From positions 1 through 33,104 of the forward strand of contig NW_001915046.1 in the NCBI RefSeq assembly GCF_000208925.1: a DNA stretch of 33,104 bases, read 5' to 3'. The DNA is from Entamoeba histolytica HM-1:IMSS (taxonomy: Eukaryota > Evosea > Mastigamoebida > Endamoebidae). Shown here piece by piece: positions 1 through 9,128 of the stretch (its first letter is position 1; every line of letters starts with the position of its first letter). The notes beneath the pieces were generated by a model. That model searched no databases, had not been told where the DNA came from, and was given only the letters and a program-made list of their open reading frames with translations. The position numbers and the translations under genes were made by a program.

Positions 1-812
1 TATCAAGAAAGATATTAAAAGAATTAAGAATTGAAAGAAAACTTGATAAAGATGTCAAATTAATTGAAACTAAATACAGTGTTGAAGAAAAAAAGAAATA
101 TAATATGTTAGTTTTAGATACTATCTTCAGAACATATTTTAGAGTATTAAAAGAAAATCAAGAATCTCCATTAGTTCCTTTAGTTTTAGAAGGAATGTCT
201 ATTCACACTCATAAAATTAATTATGACTTTATGTTAGATATTATCAAATTATTACAACAATTACTTGAAAACAAAGCAGACAAATTACAACCAATTGATA
301 CTATTAGAGTCTGTTATACTATTTTTAATACATTAAAACTTCAAAATTTCCTTGTTACAATTGATAATGTTCAATTTTATGAATCAATGTATAAGGTATT
401 AGACCAAATTCTATTATTCCAAGATGATTTTATTGGAGAACAACACATTGATAATAGACAAAAATTAGTTGGTGTATTAAAAATTATGCTTCTTGATATT
501 AAACAATTGCCTCCAGTTAGAATTGCTTCATTTGTTAAAAGAATATTAATTATGATGTTGAACTGTGACTCTTCTATAGCTTTAGACTTCTGTGCTATTC
601 TCACTTGGATCTTTAAAAGATATCGAGATACTTTTATTGGTCTTATTGAACAAGAAAATGGATTTGGTATTTATAATCCATCAGTCCAACAACCAGACCA
701 TTCAGGTGCAATCAACTCATGCTTATGGGAACTAACATTGTTACAACTTCATCATAGTCCTCAAATAAGAAAATGGGTTGATTCAATAAAAATTCTTCTA
801 ACTAAACACTGA
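1..812 (+). CDS. NOC3: Nucleolar complex protein 3 (NOC3)-like, 3' part
   Basis: This is the C-terminal part, about 270 residues, of a protein whose start lies before the window; the frame is open from base 3. NOC3 works in the nucleolus and nucleus with NOC2 on pre-60S ribosome assembly and export, and yeast Noc3 also has a role at replication origins. The family fit is good over the CBF/NOC domain: a charged Lys/Glu-rich helix, then a stretch close to 'TYFRVLK' and 'LVLEGMS', and near the end the hallmark run 'QPDHSGAINSCLWELTLLQ', which matches the family's DPDHS...LWEL block. It ends shortly after that block, so the tail is shorter than in fungal or animal NOC3. The ATG at 105 is internal, not the start. 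The next gene, on the opposite strand, ends only 77 bp downstream. Confidence 0.85.
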   Translation, partial: SRKILKELRIERKLDKDVKLIETKYSVEEKKKYNMLVLDTIFRTYFRVLKENQESPLVPLVLEGMSIHTHKINYDFMLDIIKLLQQLLENKADKLQPIDTIRVCYTIFNTLKLQNFLVTIDNVQFYESMYKVLDQILLFQDDFIGEQHIDNRQKLVGVLKIMLLDIKQLPPVRIASFVKRILIMMLNCDSSIALDFCAILTWIFKRYRDTFIGLIEQENGFGIYNPSVQQPDHSGAINSCLWELTLLQLHHSPQIRKWVDSIKILLTKH

Positions 813-889
813 TTGAATATGGTATTAATAATTTCTTTCTTGTTATGTCATTTATCAAACTTAAGTCATTAAGAAACAAATAAATCAAT

Positions 890-1396
890 TTAACACTCCT
901 CCATTGATTTTTTTGGTATTTCAAAATTCTTTTTATATTTATTATTTGCATCATCAATCAATGCCTTCAGTTGTTCATACAATTTTTCTTTATGTTCAAC
1001 TTGTTTTTCAAACAGAAGAGCATAATACTTTTTTGCTTGATAGGGTCGATAAGAGTTTAATGCTTGGTGCATTGTAGAAATTAATAACCGAAGATGATAA
1101 ACATAAGGTGTAATAACCTCATACCTATGTGGTTGATTCATTTGTTTAGAAATAATGGCAAGATATGCTACAAGGATTGAGTGGTTTAATTGTTTTAACT
1201 GATCTCTTACATCTTTTGTTCTATCAAGTATCTCACTTGGGAACAAATCGGTTTCCTCTCTTTTGACAGTTCTATTAAAAGAAAAATAAGTTTCATCATC
1301 ACCTAAACAAGCAGGAGGTTTAGGCCAAGTACTTTCATCATTACTTTCCCATTCTTGAATAAAGTGAGGAGGATCAAGGTATTTTTCCGCTGACAT
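890..1396 (-). CDS. MED7: Mediator complex subunit 7
   Basis: This 168-residue protein matches MED7, a middle-module subunit of Mediator, which links transcription factors to RNA polymerase II and pairs with MED21. Visible family marks are a proline-containing N terminus with 'DPPHF' and 'PKPPA' (residues 8-29), the helix 'DVRDQLKQLNHSIL' (62-75, compare the family's R..ELKKLN.SLL) and, most diagnostic, 'STMHQALNSYRPYQAK' (107-122, compare MHHLLNEYRPHQAR). A charged coiled-coil helix follows to the C terminus. The length is near that of the shorter known MED7 proteins. ATG 1396 is the only sensible start and there is no intron. It sits tail-to-tail with NOC3 and just downstream of the TBC gene, in the same direction. 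Identification rests on motif fit; I am fairly sure. Confidence 0.82.
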   Translation of the reverse strand: MSAEKYLDPPHFIQEWESNDESTWPKPPACLGDDETYFSFNRTVKREETDLFPSEILDRTKDVRDQLKQLNHSILVAYLAIISKQMNQPHRYEVITPYVYHLRLLISTMHQALNSYRPYQAKKYYALLFEKQVEHKEKLYEQLKALIDDANNKYKKNFEIPKKSMEEC

Positions 1397-1466
1397 CTTT
1401 GAATAACATTTTAAGTTTTATTATTTGTGATATTAAAAAATAAAACAAAAAAAATAAATTAAAAAG

Positions 1467-3019
1467 TTAGTTTTCAATTAATTGGTTTAATTCACTTACA
1501 ATCAATTTGATTGCTTCTTTATCAATTGGTTCTTTTTTATATTGTTCATTTAATTTAGAAATAACGTCAGCAATTACTTGGTGTTGTTGTTGGGACTGAC
1601 AATTCTCTTCATTACTTTTTTTCTCTTTGTTTACTTTTTTTGTACTTGGTGTTTCTCCCCATGGAGATTCAACAATCCACGATGGAGTTTCATTTGAATT
1701 AACAGCTTCAAGTGTTGCAGGTGATGCTCTAGTACCAATAGGTCCAGAAGAATTCATAGAAGAGTAATGACGAGGACTAGATGAATCTTTCTTTCCATGT
1801 AAGAAGGATGTTAATTTTTGGGTAATATTTGGTTGTTGAGTTTGTTGAGGTTTAGGAACAATAGGATAATTTCCTTCAGCAATATTAACTGCTAATTTAA
1901 TTAAATTATGAAGATTTTCTACAGGTGGAAATTTAGTTACTCTTTTCATTATATAGATATAGTCATCATGTTCTACAATATCGTTTCGAATGTAATGTAA
2001 CATTGCTAAAAAGAATCCATCACAAAGCTTTAACGAATTACCATAAGCAAATATAGCATCCCATATTATTACAGAATCAGCTAATAAAAATTCTCTTGCA
2101 AACATCATTTTTAACCATTTAATACCAAATACACTTAATACTTGATGTTTTAATAAAATTGAATGATATTGACTATCATATTGATTTAAATTATCAAAGA
2201 TTGCTTCACATTTCTCTTGAATCTTTGAACTATTGTCTGCCACACTTCGTTTGAGATCTCTGAATTCATATAATACACCAAGGTCTTTCATAAGATATTC
2301 GAAAGTAATGTATGTATCTTCCTCAAGATATTTTGAATTAAACATTTCTAATAAAATCTTATTTCATTATTATTATATTTCTTATGTATTTAAATAAATA
2401 AAAAAACTACAAACAGATTTATTTGGTTCTTCTAAACTAATTTGTTCAGAGTGTTCTTTAATAAAAGTAGTAGTAATATCAGTATCAAATGTATGATATA
2501 TAATTGCCATAATTTCATGAAATCCTTGTTGATAATTTTTGTCTGTATGATCCTTAGCAAAAACATAACACATTCTTGTAATTTTTTCTCTAAATTGAGG
2601 ATCAGTAAAGTATTCTTGATCAGAAAATAATCTATTAACATCTGCCTCAACTCTCCTAAGAATGTCTTTATTAAATTTAATTTCTGGGTCTTCTGTAGGT
2701 GGAGCTAAAGGATCAACAAATGCAACTTTTGGTTCTAACTTTTCTTTATTTTCCCAATGCCTTTAACTATCAGTTATGATTTATATACAATAATAATAAC
2801 AAACATTGCCCTTAAATCATCATAATTTTTTCGTTGTTTATTCATTACCTCAATCCATTCTTCACTGGCTTGAGGTTTAATTATTTTTAAGAAAATTTTC
2901 CATGCAAGTGGACGTAATGCCTTATTTAATCCTTCTTCAATGGCAATTTTCTTTAACTTTTCAAATCCATTAGATTCAAGATAAAGACTTTTGAAAATGC
3001 CTGTAATTGAATCACTCAT
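1467..3019 (-). CDS. TBC-domain Rab GTPase-activating protein, TBC1D5-like (3 exons)
   Basis: Spliced model, minus strand: 3019-2805, 2760-2415, 2357-1467, giving 483 residues. TBC proteins switch off Rab GTPases with an arginine and a glutamine finger. Here the opening helix holds 'LRPLAWKIFL', the Arg finger is in 'VEADVNRLF', and the Gln finger is in 'YQQGFHEI'. The next exon continues with 'KYLEEDTYITFEYLM', as in TBC1D5-type proteins (retromer/Rab7 in animals). The TBC domain ends near residue 350. The rest is Ser/Pro/Gln-rich with a final short helix. Both introns (44 and 57 nt) start GTTTGT but must end in AAG: using the nearby TAG in either case gives a stop codon. The codon before ATG 3019 is TTG, so I start at 3019. 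A Rab gene lies about 11 kb away, with no sign of a specific link. Confidence 0.85.
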
Positions 3020-3879
3020 CAATTAATGAAAGATGTCGCTTTCTTTTTGAGATTTTTTAAGTTTTTAGAACTATACTTTAAGTATATTTTTAGTTTTTTT
3101 TTTACTTTTTATTACATAAAATTTTTCCTTGTTGCTTCATTTTTCTTTAGTTAAGAAAATAGAATCTTGGAAAGAAATAAAATAATCTTAAGCTTTAAAC
3201 TTCTTTAAACAATATTAATACGTCTTTAGATCAATTATTCCTCTTCATTTTTACTCAATTTTATTCACTTAATCTTTCAATTCATTTATTATTTTATTTT
3301 TTTATTAATTTGAATTAGAGTCTTTTCTATATTTTAAAAAATAAAATTAATAGAATTATTATTCATTTTGTTGACTTGTTATAATATTATTAATATTATT
3401 ATAGTATTAATAACCTTATTACATATGATAGTCTTATAATCAATTAATTCCTTCACTTAGATAGATTATAATGAAAAAAACCAAAAAAAAATATCTTTCT
3501 TTTTACATGAAAAAATATTCTTCATTTAAAATTTTTGTTATTCATAATTAATAAAAAAGAATAGTTATTACTTTATTATCTTGAGCTTTGATGAAAATAC
3601 TTCTTCTACTGTAAAATATTCCTAAATTTAAAAAGCTTTCTTTTTCTAAATTAACGTTATTACAAAAACATCAAAAATGATGTTTAAATCAATTTCACAA
3701 AACGTTAATTCTATAAACATTCTTGATTGTTTCGATATGTTCTAAGCATTTTTTAAGAGAAGATTTTTTAATGATTTAGAAACAGTTTTCTATTTGATGA
3801 GGTATAATGTTTAGACAAACTCAACGACATTTGTAATTTTAAAAAAAAGTGAATCTTCAAAATACTATTCATTCTTTTT
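3020..3879. other. Intergenic region between divergent genes
   Basis: 860 bp of AT-rich DNA lie between the divergent starts of the TBC gene and the next plus-strand gene, so both promoters should be here. I see poly-A and poly-T runs and only very short open frames, and no coding pattern. No tRNA- or snoRNA-like fold stood out, and I found no clear GAAC box next to either start. Confidence 0.6.
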
Positions 3880-4860
3880 ATGTCTGAAGCATATCAAATT
3901 TATCCTTCTCTTGTTGTTACATTTAATGAAGATGTTAACAATCTAAAAGAATTATCTAAAGGAACTATATTAGAACCATTTTTTACTGACAATAGTCCAA
4001 TTAGTAGTGATATGACTGAAATAGTTGCTGTAAATGACTACATTCAAAAAAATTCATTAGCCGATCTTCCTGATGTATTTGTTTGTGAGAAGGTAGAAAA
4101 AATGATACAAGGAGGGGTCAAACCTTTTCAAGCAATGGAATTTGGTAAAGTTTTAGGGAATAATGATAGGATGAGTTTATTCTTTGAAATGATTAAACCT
4201 TCAACAATGTATGTTATTGCTCGAGAAGATGAGAATAAAATTTTAAGACTATTTCTATTTGGGCTTTATAAAATGAAAGTACTCTCTCCACCTGTTCTAC
4301 ATATTGTTAAACAAATGTATTTTGAACCAATGAATATTCCATGTCAATCAAAGATTAAAAAACCAAAGAATGAAATTTCTGAATTAGTGAATTATAGACT
4401 AGGAGACATGGAAAATGCCTTAGATGAGATGAGAAAGAAAGTTAGTCAATTGACAATGAAGATTACTCTAATTGAGTCTGAACATTCACCAATAATTCAG
4501 ACAAATAACATCCATGAAGAACAAGTAAAAATTCAACCAAAAGATAATCCTTTTATTTTTGTTTGTAAGGAGAATAAAACATATATTAAAGTTATTGATG
4601 GAACATTAAGAGGAAATATTTATTATGTTGATTATATTAGTGAAAATATATCAATTAAAATGGAAAATGACCAACTTTTTATTACTGACTCTGAAGGAAA
4701 TAGTATTGATAAACATCAATTGGATGTATCACAGAAAATAGAATTGTTATGGGAAGTGATTGATCCTATCTTTAACAATAATGTAGAAGATATGAATGTT
4801 GAGTCAAAAACACTTAATGAAAATTGGAAGTTATTTGATGATTTATTAAATAATATTTAA
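3880..4860 (+). CDS. Hypothetical protein with central coiled coil
   Basis: I do not recognise this 326-residue, single-exon protein. The N-terminal half (about 1-165) looks globular and mostly helical, with 'PFQAMEFGKVLGNNDRMSLFFEMI' type helices and no signal peptide or membrane segment. Residues about 172-200 form a short heptad-like helix with Leu/Met/Ile at spaced positions, suitable for dimer formation. After an acidic linker, residues about 225-310 look beta-rich ('YIKVIDGTLRGNIYYVDYI'). The last part is acidic and Asn-rich. Codon use is like that of its neighbours. It is tail-to-tail with RIO2, 74 bp apart. The ATG follows a stop-rich AT spacer, so the start is reasonable. It may be an Entamoeba-specific family; I assign no function. 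Confidence 0.75.
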   Translation: MSEAYQIYPSLVVTFNEDVNNLKELSKGTILEPFFTDNSPISSDMTEIVAVNDYIQKNSLADLPDVFVCEKVEKMIQGGVKPFQAMEFGKVLGNNDRMSLFFEMIKPSTMYVIAREDENKILRLFLFGLYKMKVLSPPVLHIVKQMYFEPMNIPCQSKIKKPKNEISELVNYRLGDMENALDEMRKKVSQLTMKITLIESEHSPIIQTNNIHEEQVKIQPKDNPFIFVCKENKTYIKVIDGTLRGNIYYVDYISENISIKMENDQLFITDSEGNSIDKHQLDVSQKIELLWEVIDPIFNNNVEDMNVESKTLNENWKLFDDLLNNI

Positions 4861-4934
4861 TATTTTAGTCATTAACTTATTAAATTAATTTGTTTTTCTT
4901 TTTGTAATAATAAAAAATCAAATCAGTTTATTAT

Positions 4935-6005
4935 CTATTCTAGTTCTTCATTTTGTTCATGTTCATCACTATAACTATTTTCTTCATTACCATTAACATC
5001 TTCATCAATGCTATCTTTCATTTCTTCATCAACACTATCATCTTCAACAAATTCCTTACGAGCTTTTTCTAATAGTTTTTCATTCTTAAAATCAAACCCA
5101 CTAGCTTTAACTTCTTCATCTAAATTCTCTGTTTGCTCAATATCTTTTAAAGTGATAACTTCTTCAGTTCCAAATCCAAACCTTTTCCAAAAAAAGGTTT
5201 TAATACATCCAACATCACGGTCAAAGAATTCTTCAGCTTCAGAACAATGAACACTAACCATTTGAGGAAAATCAATCATTGTCAATTTGTCATCATCACT
5301 TAATATAAGATTAAATTCATTCAAATCACAATGAATTAATCCACATTCAGCTAATTTAACTGCAAGATCAAGTCCTTGATGGAAAACAGCAATAGGCTCT
5401 TCTATTTCTCTAACATTTGCTAATAAAGTTCCTTTAACTCGTGACATTAAAACACAATGTCTATTACAATCAACTGGGATTGGAGTAGGGAAACCTTTTG
5501 CATATAATGCTTTCATAAAAGCAAATTCTTTTTGAGCAGATAAACGAGATAAATACAACCAATTGGTAGTCACACGACCTTTTGTATAATCTCTTTTCTT
5601 TTTGACAGCTCTAAATGATGTTCTTCCTAATCTATGGAATTTTAGTACTAAATCATCTCCTTTTTCATTAGTTGCTAAATAAATATCAGCTTCTTTACCA
5701 ACTCCAATCTTTTGTGCAACACCAGTTATAACTCCTCGTTGTGTAAGTGTTCTTAATGCAAGATAATCATAACCAAGATATGTCAGTCTATATCCATTAT
5801 ATGGCATCGTTGAATGCCAAACAAGTTTGTGTTTATGTAAATCTTTCATAGACCGAACTACCAAGGATTGGTTTAATTTAGAAATTTGAATTATTAATTC
5901 TAATGGTACTAATTCGTGATTACGCATTCCCATCTCAATGGCTGTTAATACCCTAAACTCTTCTTTAGACATAAACCGAAAAAATGATGGGTCAAGCTTC
6001 ACCAT
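4935..6005 (-). CDS. RIOK2: RIO2-type atypical protein kinase/ATPase
   Basis: RIO2 binds pre-40S ribosomal particles in the cytoplasm and drives late 18S rRNA maturation and factor release. The 356-residue protein has the full layout: an N-terminal winged helix (about 1-90, 'FRFMSKEEFRVLTAIEMGMR'), the hinge 'GVGKEADIYLA' (nucleotide loop, 101-111), Lys122 in 'VLKFHRLG', the catalytic loop 'HCDLNEFN' (Asp227, Asn232) and 'MIDFPQMV' with the metal-binding/phospho-acceptor Asp245. The loop has Cys in place of the usual Gly of HGD. The tail from about 285 is very acidic and low in complexity. It is a single exon starting at ATG 6005. The eL40 gene starts 275 bp away in the opposite direction, so two ribosome-related genes share this promoter region. 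Confidence 0.95.
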   Translation of the reverse strand: MVKLDPSFFRFMSKEEFRVLTAIEMGMRNHELVPLELIIQISKLNQSLVVRSMKDLHKHKLVWHSTMPYNGYRLTYLGYDYLALRTLTQRGVITGVAQKIGVGKEADIYLATNEKGDDLVLKFHRLGRTSFRAVKKKRDYTKGRVTTNWLYLSRLSAQKEFAFMKALYAKGFPTPIPVDCNRHCVLMSRVKGTLLANVREIEEPIAVFHQGLDLAVKLAECGLIHCDLNEFNLILSDDDKLTMIDFPQMVSVHCSEAEEFFDRDVGCIKTFFWKRFGFGTEEVITLKDIEQTENLDEEVKASGFDFKNEKLLEKARKEFVEDDSVDEEMKDSIDEDVNGNEENSYSDEHEQNEELE

Positions 6006-6233
6006 AGTAAATACATTTTAAAATTCTTTTGTTTTTTTCTATTTTTATAATATTTTTTGTTTTAGGTTTTTACTATAAAAATAGTATAATAATACTATAT
6101 ACAATAGTTTATACAAATATAATAAGAGAATTACCGTAAGTACATCTAAATTATAGTAAAATATAAATTAAAGAAAATTCATTGTATTAAAGAAGAACAA
6201 TCCTTAAGTTATTGAGACGAGAAAAAGAAAAAA

Positions 6234-6280
6234 GTATAAAAACCCTAATGCGGAACTTGAGATAATGTAGATTACTCATC
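6234..6280 (+). promoter_or_regulatory. Core promoter of eL40 (TATA-like, GAAC-like, initiator)
   Basis: In order before ATG 6281 I see GTATAAAAA (6234-6242, TATA-like), GGAACTT (6252-6258, GAAC-like) and an initiator-like ATTACTCATC just before the ATG. This matches the three-part Entamoeba core promoter (TATA variant, GAAC, Inr) and implies a very short 5' leader. The match is by eye; no transcript start has been seen. Confidence 0.6.
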
Positions 6281-6451
6281 ATGGGTATTGAACCAGCATT
6301 AGAAGCTATTGCTAGAAAATATAATTGTGACAAAATGATTTGCAGAAGATGTTATGCTAGACTTCCTCTCAGAGCTACTACTTGTAGAAAAAAGAAGTGT
6401 GGACATTCAGGAGATCTTAGACCAAAGAAGAAGATCCAATCAAAGAAATAA
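6281..6451 (+). CDS. RPL40: Ribosomal protein eL40, not fused to ubiquitin
   Basis: This 56-residue protein is the 60S subunit protein eL40. It starts [15 protein letters not shown] and carries the four zinc-binding cysteines Cys21, Cys24, Cys35 and Cys40 (C-x2-C-x10-C-x4-C), then a basic end '[11 protein letters not shown]'. In most eukaryotes eL40 is made as a ubiquitin fusion and released after the Gly-Gly of ubiquitin. Here the DNA before the ATG is AT-rich, contains stops, and shows no ubiquitin codons and no splice acceptor that would join one, so the gene encodes eL40 alone. A promoter-like arrangement sits right before the ATG, which supports this start. The length equals that of the eL40 part of the usual fusion within a few residues. 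Confidence 0.95.
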
Positions 6452-6850
6452 TTGAGTTAGCTCTATGGTCTAATAATAAGATTTATTTAGGTTTATTTAA
6501 TCTAGTTGAACGATGACTTTGATGTTTTCTATCAAAACTAATTAAACATAGAAAAATAAAAGGTATTAAGGGAAATAAACAACTGAAGAAAAATCTTATT
6601 TAAACGAATTCATATAAAATAGATATTTTTCATTGTATTAAACTCTTAAGTTTTTTATTAATTAAACCCTCTTATTTTTTTTATTATAAAATATAATTTT
6701 ATTAACTATAAAATATAGTTTAAATGATGTTTTTATTTTAGGTTGTGATGTAACACAATTTCCCGAAAAAAGACGAAAAAATGAGCTAATAGGGGAAATA
6801 AAGAGAAATTTTTTCAAGAGAGTGAAATGAACTAATTTATTAAATCAGAT
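6452..6850 (+). other. Intergenic region, eL40 to nucleotidyltransferase
   Basis: About 400 bp without a gene. It holds the eL40 3' region and the promoter of the downstream gene. Runs of T and A dominate, and I see no coding frame. A weak box C/D-like pair was considered here and not accepted. Confidence 0.5.
6826..6833 (+). promoter_or_regulatory. GAAC element, exact consensus
   Basis: AATGAACT, the textbook Entamoeba GAAC core element, lies 18 bp before ATG 6851 of the nucleotidyltransferase gene. It supports that ATG as the start of a first exon that has little other support. Confidence 0.6.
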
Positions 6851-8185
6851 ATGTCGATTTCAAACGATGGAAAACGTATGAGAGGAAATAATGAAAGAAG
6901 AATTAAAAGAGACAAGCCATATAACAAAAGAAAGAAACAAATGTTTGTTTTAATAATTGATATTGAAAAAGAGTAAAAAGAAAAACAGAGAATGATTACA
7001 TAGAGTGTCATCAGAAGATATACTCAATGACCAATTAGAGAAAATATTTGATAGAGTTATGTTTGTTATTCATTTATAAGATAAAATTATCTTTTTTCTC
7101 CTAAACAAGATGAAAAGACAATAAAAGAAAACTGTTTTTGTTATTAAGTTAAATAAAAACAATTATTGATTAAACATTAGATTACCTGATGAACTTGTTG
7201 AAATAAGATATGAGGTAATGAAACGTGTTGAACATGTGCTAAATCTAAATTATGTTGATTTTATGTTTAAAGGACAAGTATATGGATCAACCCATTATGG
7301 TTTATGTCTAAAAGATGGTGATTTAGATATCTGTTGTACTAGTCAGTCAGGAAGACAAGTAAATCCTATTATTCTAGAATCATTTGCTGACTGTTTTAAG
7401 AGAAGTTTGTTATTTATTTATTTTTTTTATTACTTTAAAAGGAGTTATGTAGTAAAAAAACTAAGATTAATGAAATAGGTAAATTTGAAATAAAAAATGT
7501 TATTGAGACTGCGAAAGTCCCTATTATCAAGATGGTTGACTTAGAGACTAAAGTAAAAATTGACTTATCATTCAATCAACCGGTGGCTCAAATCCATTCA
7601 GAATTCTTTTATACAATGATTACTTGCGTTAAACATTTTAGGATTGTTGCGGTATTATTAAAATATTGGTTAAAAATACGGAATTTGAATTGTCCATTTA
7701 AAGGTGGATTGTCATCAGCGGCGTTATGTTTTATGAGTTTGTTATATTTAATGCAATAATGTTAATGATTAACTTTTCTAGTATGTCATTATTTTACAAC
7801 ATTTGATCCCCCATTATTTCCATCTGATTTTCGATATTATTTAGTGCCTCCATGTGAGTTAAGAATTTTAGGAACTAAATTATCAGCACAAGTAACAATG
7901 CAACATACTCCAGCGAGTTTAGTTAAAGGGTTTTTTGATTATTATAAAAATTTTGACTTTGACTATCCTATTCAACCAACATTAGGTGAATTACCTGAAA
8001 ATTACTTTCTTGTACCTGCAGTTATGACCGTATTAGATCCAATTTCACTTGTAAATTGTACTAAAGGAGTTTCAATGGATGGATTGAAAGCATTTAAAAT
8101 GGAACTAACACGGGCAAGTAAAATACTAAATGAAGAGAATGATTTTAATAAATTACTAGAAAAACCTGTACCCTTTCCTGAATAA
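6851..8185 (+). CDS. Non-canonical nucleotidyltransferase, TUTase/Cid1/GLD2 type (5 exons)
   Basis: Spliced model: 6851-6942, 7004-7060, 7181-7404, 7479-7736, 7782-8185, giving 344 residues. The four introns are 61, 120, 74 and 45 nt, all GTTTGT...TAG. Enzymes of this family add U or A residues to RNA 3' ends. Visible marks: helix-turn 'YGSTHYGLCLKDGDLDI' with Gly-Ser at 85-86 and the metal-binding Asp97 and Asp99; third Asp153 in 'KVKIDLSF'; 'VAVLLKYWLKIRNLN' and 'GGLSSAALCFM' (about 181-210); and a PAP-associated region with 'SLVKGFFDYYKNFDFDYP' (256-273). The N terminus is short and basic (nuclear targeting possible). There is no RNA-binding domain. It could be a terminal uridylyl- or poly(A) polymerase; sequence alone does not decide. 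Exons 1 and 2 are the least certain. Confidence 0.85.
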
Positions 8186-8308
8186 ATGGATGTTTGTGTA
8201 TCAATTTAAATGTTATAATGGAACTTTCAAAAATAATTCTTTCTTGGTTTAAGTAATTTTTTAATAATTTTTAGTAAAAGAATAATCTTAATATCTTATT
8301 CTTAGTTA

Positions 8309-9058
8309 ATGGAATGGTGTAATATTAAAGTTATTATTCATCATGTTTCTACTACAGTTAATGGAATTCATATTGACAATGGTTCATTATATATAAGAAA
8401 TAATGAGTTGTTCGTTTCATTTGATCAATACAATTATTCAATTTTATTTCACGACATTGACTCAATATTTTGTTTTCATTATCCTGGTTGTGCATTAATT
8501 TTTAATTGGTTTTCTGTATCTTCAAAAACACGTTCTTCAAATTATGTATTTATTATTAAAGAAGATATTACTCCTTTGATTAATGCTTTGTATGACTCAG
8601 TCAAAATAGTTGATTTAAATCAACCTGATATTATTCCAATAACTGTAAGAATACGTACTGAATTACAACTTCTCTTTGTTTCTAGTAGTTTTGTTGTATA
8701 TCCATTTCTTGACTCTGTATATTTTATTTCAAGAACTGGTAATTCTGTTATTTTTGAAAAGTGTTATACAAATAAAAAAACAACAAGATGGAGAATTACT
8801 TTCATAAATGGAAGTACACGTCTTGTTCCATATGCACATTGTTTACATCCACTTCATACAAAAAGAATTTTTTCTAGCCTAAATTGGAATTTTTATGAAT
8901 ATGAACCTAATTTAGAATCGTTAGATGAGGTGTTGTTTCTTGCACAACAACAAGGGATAAATTTTGAAAACTCCTTAGAGAAAGGTAATACCTTTGGTCC
9001 AAAACAAAAAATGAGTATTATTACTTTTCTCAATAATGAGTCGAATTTAATAGATTGA
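8309..9058 (+). CDS. Hypothetical protein, possibly PH-like at the N terminus
   Basis: I do not recognise this 249-residue protein. The first 100 residues look beta-rich ('GSLYIRNNELFVSF', 'SILFHDIDSIFCF', 'YVFIIKEDITPLINAL'), an alternation of strands and a closing helix that resembles PH or GRAM folds; that is inference only. A second beta-rich unit follows, with 'TTRWRITFINGSTRLVPY', and the end is helical. There is no signal peptide or membrane segment. A TAG stop lies in frame just before the ATG (8303), so either ATG 8309 is the start or an upstream mini-exon joins here. The sequence AATGGAACT with an Inr-like AAAAATAATTC lies about 70-90 bp upstream. It is tail-to-tail with the next gene, 70 bp apart. 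Confidence 0.7.
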   Translation: MEWCNIKVIIHHVSTTVNGIHIDNGSLYIRNNELFVSFDQYNYSILFHDIDSIFCFHYPGCALIFNWFSVSSKTRSSNYVFIIKEDITPLINALYDSVKIVDLNQPDIIPITVRIRTELQLLFVSSSFVVYPFLDSVYFISRTGNSVIFEKCYTNKKTTRWRITFINGSTRLVPYAHCLHPLHTKRIFSSLNWNFYEYEPNLESLDEVLFLAQQQGINFENSLEKGNTFGPKQKMSIITFLNNESNLID

Positions 9059-9128
9059 CTTTTCGTAAAATATTATTTCCTCTTTTTTTCTAAATGAAAA
9101 AAAAAAATAGAAATAATAAAATATCATC

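Noticed and set aside
377..604. Minus-strand open frame inside NOC3
   Set aside because: Opposite-strand shadow of a well supported coding frame, with no recognisable protein features.
5008..5250. Plus-strand Ser-rich open frame inside RIO2
   Set aside because: The serine runs are the complement of RIO2's acidic tail codons.
6508..6595. Possible box C/D snoRNA downstream of eL40
   Set aside because: A CGATGAC and a CTGA lie about 80 bp apart, but box C does not match RUGAUGA well and no terminal stem or guide pairing could be seen.
8186..8308. Mini-exon ATG GAT with donor GTTTGT joined to TTAG before 8306
   Set aside because: It keeps the frame of the gene at 8309, but the exon would encode only two residues and the region also holds GAAC- and initiator-like elements. 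I kept ATG 8309.
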